From an uncultured Collinsella sp. (GTDB lineage Bacteria; Actinomycetota; Coriobacteriia; Coriobacteriales; Coriobacteriaceae), in the NCBI GenBank assembly GCA_900540935.1, contig UQHW01000044.1:1-14129 (forward strand): a stretch of 14,129 bases of DNA, written 5' to 3'. Below the pieces are notes generated by a model. That model saw nothing but the letters and a program-made list of their open reading frames with translations. It made no database searches and was not told the origin of the DNA. Positions within the stretch are counted from its first letter, which is position 1; each line of letters opens with the position of its first letter. A program made the position numbers and the translations under genes. Below are positions 9,461 through 14,129 of this stretch, in pieces.

Positions 9461-9482
9461 ATTACCAGCTACAAGAGCTTAT

Positions 9483-10352
9483 TTACTCGCCACGGACCAG
9501 ACGGTCAAAGGCAACGACGGTAATGGTGTCGCCGAGCTCCTTGGAGACCTGCTCAGCGTACTTCTTGATGGTGAGGGAGCTGTCCTTGATGAACTCCTGC
9601 TCGGTGAGCACGGACTGCTTGTAGAACTTCTCCAGACGGCCGACAGCCATCTTCTCCTGAATAGCCTCGGGCTTGCCGGACTCAGCAGCCTGGGCCATGT
9701 AGATCTGCTTCTCGTGCTCGACGGTCTCGGCCGGAACCTGATCGCGGGTAGCGCAGATCGGGGCGACGGCGGCAACCTGAAGGGCAACGTCGTGAGCGAA
9801 GGTCTTGAAGGACTCAGCCTGAGCGGTCTCGGCCTTCTCGAAGGCGAACTCGACGAGGACGCCGATCTTACCACCCATGTGGATGTAAGAAGCGAGCGCG
9901 CCGTTCTCGGCCTTGCGGGCAGCGAAGCGGGAGATCTTCATGTTCTCGCCCATGATGTGAATCATCTCGGTGAGCTCGGAGGAAACGGTCTCCTCGCCCA
10001 TCGGCTTCTCGAGCAGAGCGTCGACGTCAGCAGGCTCGGTGGTAGCGACAACCTCAGCGACCTTGGAAGCAAAGCCAGTGAACTTGGCGTTGGAGCCAAC
10101 GAAGTCGGTCTCGCAGGAGAGCTCGAGCAGAGCGCCGGTCTTGCCATCCTCGGAGACGAACGCGGCGACAGCGCCCTCGTTGGTCTCACGGCCAGCCTTC
10201 TTGGCAGCCTTGGCAAGGCCGTTCTTACGCAGAACGTCGACAGCGGCGTCCATGTCGCCGTCAGCCTCGACGAGAGCCTTCTTGCACTCCATCATCGGGG
10301 AGTCGGTCATCTCGCGGAGCTGCTTGACCATAGCGGCGGTAATCTGGGCCAT
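9483..10352 (-). CDS. tsf: Translation elongation factor Ts
   Basis: EF-Ts reloads EF-Tu with GTP. The N-terminal UBA-like domain is clear from AQITAAMVKQLREMTDSPMM (2-21) through the lysine-rich AKAAKKAGR (47-55). The EF-Tu contact motif TDFVGSN (82-88) follows CE. The rest forms the two core subdomains, and the 289-residue length is normal. ATG at 10352 is chosen because AAAGGA lies just upstream and homologues begin here. An in-frame TTG at 10367 has no ribosome site. The 45-nt gap after rpsB has no hairpin, so the two genes are co-transcribed from the rpsB promoter. The gene ends at a strong terminator. Confidence 0.98.
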   Translation of the reverse strand: MAQITAAMVKQLREMTDSPMMECKKALVEADGDMDAAVDVLRKNGLAKAAKKAGRETNEGAVAAFVSEDGKTGALLELSCETDFVGSNAKFTGFASKVAEVVATTEPADVDALLEKPMGEETVSSELTEMIHIMGENMKISRFAARKAENGALASYIHMGGKIGVLVEFAFEKAETAQAESFKTFAHDVALQVAAVAPICATRDQVPAETVEHEKQIYMAQAAESGKPEAIQEKMAVGRLEKFYKQSVLTEQEFIKDSSLTIKKYAEQVSKELGDTITVVAFDRLVRGE

Positions 10353-10397
10353 TGTGGTTCCTTTCAAAGAGATGAAAAAGAATTAACTAAGACTGAT

Positions 10398-11126
10398 TTA
10401 CTCGGCCTTGGGCTCAGCGGCCATCTCGGCCTCGGAGACCTGCTCCTTACCAGAGCCAGCGAGGCAGGCGTCAGCCATGAGCTCGCACATAAGGGTGACA
10501 GCGGAGATAGCGTCATCGTTGCAGGGGATGCCGTACTCGACCTCGTCGGGATCGGAGTTGGTGTCGATCAGGGCGACGACGGGGATGTTCAGGCGCTGAG
10601 CCTCCTTGATGGCGTTCTCCTCGCGCTTGGTGTCGATGACGAAGAGAGCCTGGGGCAGACCCTTCATGTCGCGGGCGCCACCGAGGTTGGTCTGGAGCTT
10701 GGTGAGCTCCTTGCCGAGAACAGCCTGCTCCTTCTTAGGCAGAACAGCCATGCGGCCGTCCTCGACCATGGCCTCGAGCTCCTCCATGCGGTTGATGCGG
10801 GAGCGGATGGTGACGAAGTTGGTCAGCATACCGCCGAGCCAACGCTGGTTGATGTAAGGCATGTTGGCGCGCTCAGCAGCGTTCTTGACGGCCTCCTGAG
10901 CCTGCTTCTTGGTGCCGACGAACAGCACGTTGCCACCCTTGGCGACGTTCTTGACGAAGGTGTAGGCCTGGTCGGCGTCGAGGATGGTCTGCTTGAGGTC
11001 GAGGATGTAGATGCCGTTGCGCTCACCGAAGATGAACGGCTTCATCTTGGGGTTCCAGCGACGGGTCTGGTGACCGAAGTGGCAGCCGGCCTCGAGCAGG
11101 GTGCGGATATTAATCTTGGTAGCCAT
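10398..11126 (-). CDS. rpsB: Small ribosomal subunit protein S2
   Basis: S2 is a late-binding protein of the 30S subunit and helps anchor S1 where S1 is present. The 242 residues begin with the family opening (NIRTLLEAGCHFGHQTRRWN, 6-25) and include KPFIFGERNGIYILDL (29-44), FVGTKKQAQEA (69-79), RWLGGMLTNF (94-103) and LIDTNSDPDEVEYGIPCNDD (187-206). The C-terminal tail after about 222 is acidic and alanine-rich, and differs widely among S2 proteins. ATG at 11126 has AGGAGGTT just upstream. The gene is the first of the rpsB-tsf unit, with a strong promoter and a structured leader; S2 is known to repress its own operon in E. coli. Confidence 0.98.
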   Translation of the reverse strand: MATKINIRTLLEAGCHFGHQTRRWNPKMKPFIFGERNGIYILDLKQTILDADQAYTFVKNVAKGGNVLFVGTKKQAQEAVKNAAERANMPYINQRWLGGMLTNFVTIRSRINRMEELEAMVEDGRMAVLPKKEQAVLGKELTKLQTNLGGARDMKGLPQALFVIDTKREENAIKEAQRLNIPVVALIDTNSDPDEVEYGIPCNDDAISAVTLMCELMADACLAGSGKEQVSEAEMAAEPKAE

Positions 11127-11261
11127 GTTAAACCTCCTGTGGTTTGCCTCCGCGCGGGGTCATCCTCCAAAACCAACCCGGACATGTGCTACCAAAGCCC
11201 GGGCACCACGGTATGAAGTAGCCGCGCGTGCGTGATAAAAACATGTTGCCGTGAAGCAACC
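11127..11261 (-). promoter_or_regulatory. Structured 5' leader of rpsB, candidate S2 autoregulatory element
   Basis: About 135 nt lie between the predicted transcription start and the rpsB ATG. Three structures are visible on the minus strand. A 5-bp stem-loop (11245-11260) sits at the very 5' end. A 7-bp GC pairing joins 11222-11228 to 11151-11157. A hairpin with a AAACC/GGTTT stem (11130-11145) has part of the AGGAGG ribosome site in its loop and 3' arm, four bases or less from the ATG. This fits translational control by S2 binding, but that role is inferred. No known motif is claimed. Confidence 0.5.
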
Positions 11262-11267
11262 CGATGA

Positions 11268-11296
11268 ATGATAGCAGGAATGCCTCTTCCTGCCAA
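11268..11296 (-). promoter_or_regulatory. Promoter of rpsB-tsf (housekeeping sigma type, extended -10)
   Basis: On the minus strand the -35 is TTGGCA (11291-11296, five of six), the spacer is exactly 17 bp, and the -10 is TATCAT (11268-11273, five of six) preceded by TGC, an extended -10. The predicted start is near 11261. It lies directly after a weak terminator for xerC. This is the best promoter in the window. Confidence 0.85.
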
Positions 11297-11305
11297 CCCG
11301 CAATC

Positions 11306-11327
11306 AAAACCACACACCTGAGTGCGG
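11306..11327 (-). terminator. Weak candidate terminator after xerC
   Basis: A 6-bp stem with one G-U pair (11310-11315 with 11322-11327) and a 6-nt loop is followed by TTTT on the minus strand. It lies between the xerC stop and the rpsB promoter, so the position makes sense, but the stem is short. A perfect 10-bp palindrome, GGGACGTCCC (11331-11340), lies just upstream of it. Confidence 0.45.
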
Positions 11328-11345
11328 CGCGGGACGTCCCAGCCA

Positions 11346-12266
11346 CTATTCGCCGCGGGGATGGGCTTGAGCCACGGCACGTTTAAGCCGATCGGGTGTG
11401 AGATGCGTGTAGATCTGCGTCGTGGACAGGCTCGCATGACCTAGCAGCTCTTGAACCGAGCGCAGGTCCGCACCGCCCTCGAGCAAGTCGGTCGCAAAGG
11501 TATGGCGCATCGCATGCGGGGCGATGTCAGCCGGAATGCCGGCGAGCGTCGCCAGCGTATGGAACCGCCGCCGGAGCATCGCGGAGCTCATGCGATTGCC
11601 GCGCGCCGATATAAGCAGCGGATGCGGCCCGGTAGCGAGGTCGCGGCGCTTTGCCCGAGCGAGCAACTCCGGCCTCCCCTCTTCAATATAGAGACGCGTC
11701 ACATCGAGCGCACGACGATACAGAGGGACGATACGCTCCTTGCTCCCCTTGCCCCAAAGTCGCAGCGTTCGCTCGGACCAACCAATAGACTCCACGTTGA
11801 GCGCCGCGAGCTCCGAGATTCGCGCGCCGGAGGCATAGAGCAACTCAAGCATCGCCGCATCGCGCAGTCCCGCGGGCGTCGAGGTATCAGGCGTCTTGAG
11901 CAGCGCCTCAACCTGCTGGGTCGTAAGGACGCCCGGCAGGTCACGCGGCAGCTTGGGCGATGCGATCGCCGAGACCGCATCGCCCTCGACAATCCCCTCG
12001 GCAGCCATCCAGCGATAGAGAGATCGGATAGCCGACAGGTGCGCCGCAAGCGTTCGGGGAGCCACCTGCTCACGCGAAAGCTCAGCAAGATAGCGACGAA
12101 TGGTGCGCACGTCGGCAGCGAAAGCATCAATATCCTCGCGCTCGCACCAAGCAGCAAAGCGCTCCAGCCTCGAGCCATAGGCCGTCACCGTGTTGGGAGA
12201 AAGCCCCTCAACGCGTGCGATATAGGCGATAAAAGAGTCGACGGTGTCGTACAGGTCAAAGGCTAT
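11346..12266 (-). CDS. xerC: Tyrosine recombinase XerC/XerD (chromosome dimer resolution)
   Basis: Xer recombinases resolve chromosome dimers at dif during division. The catalytic set is complete: R149 (GARISEL), K173 (WGKGSKER), H251 and R254 (HAMRHTFAT), H277 (LLGHASL) and the nucleophile Y286 (TTQIYTH). The N-terminal SAM-like DNA-binding domain starts at about residue 8. The start is the problem: GTG at 12188 would give 280 residues but remove 26, including FIAYIARVEGLSPNT, a conserved part of the family. The only plausible codon further upstream is ATA at 12266, nine bases after a perfect GGAGG and overlapping the trmFO stop; it gives 306 residues, the normal length. XerC is preferred over XerD from the trmFO-xerC neighbourhood and the AHPRGE end, but one protein may do both jobs. 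Confidence 0.9.
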   Translation of the reverse strand: MAFDLYDTVDSFIAYIARVEGLSPNTVTAYGSRLERFAAWCEREDIDAFAADVRTIRRYLAELSREQVAPRTLAAHLSAIRSLYRWMAAEGIVEGDAVSAIASPKLPRDLPGVLTTQQVEALLKTPDTSTPAGLRDAAMLELLYASGARISELAALNVESIGWSERTLRLWGKGSKERIVPLYRRALDVTRLYIEEGRPELLARAKRRDLATGPHPLLISARGNRMSSAMLRRRFHTLATLAGIPADIAPHAMRHTFATDLLEGGADLRSVQELLGHASLSTTQIYTHLTPDRLKRAVAQAHPRGE

Positions 12267-13600
12267 GACCGGTCGCCTCCAAACAAGTCGGAACGCGTGG
12301 CCAAGTAGGCATCGAGGGCCTCGAGCGCACGGTCCGCATAGGCCTGGTAGCGGTCGCGCTTGCTGCGGCGCTTACCATCCTCGAGTGGCGGCACCAGGCC
12401 AAAGTTGACATGCATGGGCTGATAGCCCACGGTGGCAGGATCGGTCGCATAGCCCACGAGCGCACCCAGGGCGCCCACACGCGGCAACTCGACGCCCGCG
12501 GCACCGATAGCCTCGGCATAGGTGTTGAGCGCCGCGAGCAGACCGGTCGCCACGGCTTCCATGTACCCCTCGGTGCCGGTGATCTGACCGGCCAGGCGCA
12601 CACCGGTACCGGGCACGGCAAAGGTGCCATCGAGCACATGCGGGGCGTCGACAAAGGTATTGCGGTGCATGACACCGTAGCGGAAGAACTCAGCGTTCTC
12701 CAGGCCCGGCACCATATGGAAGACGCGCTTCTGCTCGCCAAAGGTCAAGTTGGTCTGGAAGCCCACCAGGTTATAGGCGGTCTTCTCCTTGTTCTCGGCA
12801 CGCAGCTGAATCGCCGCCCAGGGGCGACGTCCGGTACGCGGGTCGGTGAGGCCGACGGGCTTCATGGCGCCAAAGCGAATGGCGTCCTTGCCGGTGCGCG
12901 CAACTTCCTCGGCAGGCTGGCAAGCCTGGAACAGATCGCCGCCCTCAAAGTCTTTGAGCACCACGCGGTCGGCCGTGGTAAGCGCCTCGATAAAGGCCTC
13001 GTACTCCTCCTTATTGAGCGGAGCGTTGAGATAGTCGCCGCCCCCCTGCTCCTCGTAGCGCGACTGCGAGAACAGCACGTCCATATCGAGCGTGGAGGCA
13101 TCGACGATCGGCGCCGCCGCATCAAAGAATGCCAGGGCATCGCCACCGACGAGCTTCATAACCTCTTCACTCAGCGCCGGTGAACACAGCGGGCCCGCGG
13201 CAATGACCACGTGACCCTCGGGAATCTGCGTGACCTCGCCGTGCACGACCTCGATATTGGGACGAGCGGCAACCTCGGCCTCGACAAGCTCGGAAAACTT
13301 GACGCGGTCGACCGCCAAGGCGCCACCGGCGGGAACAGCCGCGCGATGGGCGCAATCGAGCAGGACTGAACCCATGCGCTCAAGCTCGGCCTTCAGCAAA
13401 CCAGCCGCGGAATCCGGACGGGTCGACTTAAACGAATTGGAGCAGACGAGCTCTGCCAGGTGATCGGTATGGTGGGCCGGGGAGCTCACCTGGGGGCGCA
13501 TCTCGCACAGCTTTACGGCAAACCCGCGATCTGCCAGCTGGATCGCGCACTCCGAACCCGCCAGACCGCCACCGATAACTGTCACCTGATCGAACTGCAT
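12263..13600 (-). CDS. trmFO: Methylenetetrahydrofolate--tRNA-(uracil-5-)-methyltransferase TrmFO
   Basis: TrmFO methylates U54 of tRNA with methylene-tetrahydrofolate and FAD, the route used by most Gram-positive bacteria. The 445-residue protein opens with the FAD-binding GGGLAGSE (10-17). C53 in LVCSNSFKS matches the catalytic cysteine of the Bacillus enzyme, and C227 in FQACQPAEE matches its partner C226. RAENKEKTAYNLVGFQTNLT fits the conserved core. ATG at 13600 is preferred over TTG at 13606, since AAAGG lies nine bases before the ATG but only three before the TTG. It begins 14 nt after dprA ends, and its TAG overlaps the likely xerC start. In Bacillus topA lies between dprA and trmFO; here it does not. 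Confidence 0.97.
   Translation of the reverse strand: MQFDQVTVIGGGLAGSECAIQLADRGFAVKLCEMRPQVSSPAHHTDHLAELVCSNSFKSTRPDSAAGLLKAELERMGSVLLDCAHRAAVPAGGALAVDRVKFSELVEAEVAARPNIEVVHGEVTQIPEGHVVIAAGPLCSPALSEEVMKLVGGDALAFFDAAAPIVDASTLDMDVLFSQSRYEEQGGGDYLNAPLNKEEYEAFIEALTTADRVVLKDFEGGDLFQACQPAEEVARTGKDAIRFGAMKPVGLTDPRTGRRPWAAIQLRAENKEKTAYNLVGFQTNLTFGEQKRVFHMVPGLENAEFFRYGVMHRNTFVDAPHVLDGTFAVPGTGVRLAGQITGTEGYMEAVATGLLAALNTYAEAIGAAGVELPRVGALGALVGYATDPATVGYQPMHVNFGLVPPLEDGKRRSKRDRYQAYADRALEALDAYLATRSDLFGGDRS
12276..12280 (-). promoter_or_regulatory. Ribosome binding site inside the trmFO end, pointing to an ATA start for xerC
   Basis: The minus strand reads GGAGG here. Nine bases later comes ATA (12266), in the xerC frame, overlapping the trmFO stop by three bases. 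No ATG, GTG or TTG in the xerC frame lies near it until GTG at 12188, 87 bases away. Confidence 0.6.
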
Positions 13601-13614
13601 CTGCAAACACCTTT

Positions 13615-14100
13615 CTAATTGACACGTTTTCCATTGTGACCGAAGGGTGTCTGGGCGTGAAGGGCAAACTTGGAGGGCGCATACCTTCCATCCATCATGC
13701 GCTCGATAAGGCCCTCGAGTTCAAGCGAACCCAAGAGTTTGAGTACGCCGACTGCATCGAGCGACACGAGTGCCGCGATGTCGTCGACCTTGAGCGGAGA
13801 AGCGATGAGCGCATGCATAACGGTCTGCTGTGTTGGATCCAGGTCGGCAATGCCGGGAGCATCGGGGCGCGAGTAGCGCAGGGTGCCGTATATGCGAGAG
13901 ATAGCCATCTCGATGGACTCCTCGTCGACAATGCAGCAGGCACCGTTCGCAATGAGATAATTCGTGCCACGCGACTCGGGCGATAGGATCGACCCCGGCA
14001 CGGCAAGAAGTTCGCGCCCCAAATCCATAGCAGCCTCGGCTGTAGAAAACGTCCCGGAAGGCATACCCGCCTCGGATACAAAGAGGGCTTGCGACAGGGC
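13615..14100 (-). CDS. dprA: DNA processing protein DprA, 3' part only (contig edge)
   Basis: DprA loads RecA on incoming single-stranded DNA during transformation and is widely kept outside competent species. Only the last 161 residues are present. They show the end of the Rossmann-like domain: FVSEAGMPSGTFSTAEAA, then GRELLAVPGSILSPESRGTN and LIANGA. A C-terminal winged helix follows (about the last 75 residues, with VDDIAALV and LELEGLIERMMDGRY). The frame seems to open with Met-Leu-Phe-Arg-Ser, but those five codons are adapter (14101-14115), so the true gene continues beyond the contig. It lies 14 nt before trmFO. The N-terminal domain and the start of the Rossmann fold are missing, so activity cannot be judged. 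Confidence 0.93.
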   Translation of the reverse strand, partial: ALSQALFVSEAGMPSGTFSTAEAAMDLGRELLAVPGSILSPESRGTNYLIANGACCIVDEESIEMAISRIYGTLRYSRPDAPGIADLDPTQQTVMHALIASPLKVDDIAALVSLDAVGVLKLLGSLELEGLIERMMDGRYAPSKFALHAQTPFGHNGKRVN

Positions 14101-14129
14101 AGATCGGAAGAGCACACGTCTGAACTCCA
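14101..14129. other. Illumina TruSeq adapter sequence (artefact, not genomic)
   Basis: The last 29 bases begin AGATCGGAAGAGCACACGTC and match the standard TruSeq read-1 3' adapter without a mismatch, as I know it. The dprA coding similarity starts exactly at 14100, so the junction is precise. These bases should be trimmed. Confidence 0.98.

Noticed and set aside
9714..11216. 500-codon plus-strand open frame opposite tsf and rpsB, rich in Leu, Gly and Asp
   Set aside because: The Leu-Gly-Asp-rich text is the antisense of highly biased Glu, Lys, Ala and Val codons in two ribosomal genes. It crosses the rpsB leader and has no ribosome site.
11127..11345. A small protein gene (72 codons, minus strand) between xerC and rpsB
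   Set aside because: It would run through the promoter and structured leader, has no clear ribosome site, and ends at the rpsB start region; the regulatory reading explains the region better.
13615..14115. A complete 166-residue gene starting at ATG 14115
   Set aside because: The first five codons are sequencing adapter; the real gene is the 3' end of a longer dprA.

Overview
The window looks like core chromosome of a high-GC Gram-positive bacterium. The best guess is class Coriobacteriia, close to Collinsella. That guess rests on GC-rich coding, the protein family variants seen, and a gene order that mixes the classic Firmicutes run (dprA-trmFO-xerC-rpsB-tsf-pyrH-frr-uppS-cdsA-dxr-rseP-proS) with the actinobacterial dxr-rseP-ispG run. 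The taxon is inferred from these traits, not proven. The window appears to be a contig end: its last 29 bases are Illumina TruSeq adapter rather than genome.

Layout. A single plus-strand gene for an APH-like phosphotransferase (72-836) ends at a strong hairpin terminator. It faces a long minus-strand block, and a second GC-rich hairpin terminates that block. Read in its own direction from the right edge, the minus-strand block is: the 3' part of dprA (cut by the contig end), trmFO, xerC, a weak terminator, an excellent extended -10 promoter, a structured leader of about 135 nt, rpsB, tsf, a strong terminator, then pyrH-frr-uppS-cdsA-dxr-rseP-ispG-proS. In this last run every junction is 25 nt or less, and one pair shares a base, so it is probably one eight-gene operon.

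Functions. rpsB, tsf, frr and proS serve translation. pyrH makes UDP for nucleotides and envelope sugars. dxr and ispG are the second and a late step of the MEP isoprenoid pathway, and uppS turns its products into undecaprenyl diphosphate, the lipid carrier for peptidoglycan. cdsA makes CDP-diacylglycerol for phospholipids. rseP is a site-2 intramembrane protease. The operon therefore couples translation capacity to membrane and wall precursor supply. dprA (DNA uptake and recombination), trmFO (tRNA m5U54) and xerC (chromosome dimer resolution) form the upstream group.

Unusual points. (1) Adapter read-through creates false protein starts at the right edge. (2) xerC lacks any ATG, GTG or TTG at the start its homology requires; the best-placed codon is ATA, behind a perfect GGAGG. 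(3) RseP carries an insert of about 110 residues with a winged-helix-like stretch on the predicted cytoplasmic side. (4) The rpsB leader begins with a 5' stem-loop and ends with a hairpin that includes the Shine-Dalgarno sequence. (5) A terminator splits tsf from pyrH. I found no sign of a mobile element, CRISPR array, tRNA, rRNA, phage or defence system, and no wholly new system. All coding regions belong to known families.
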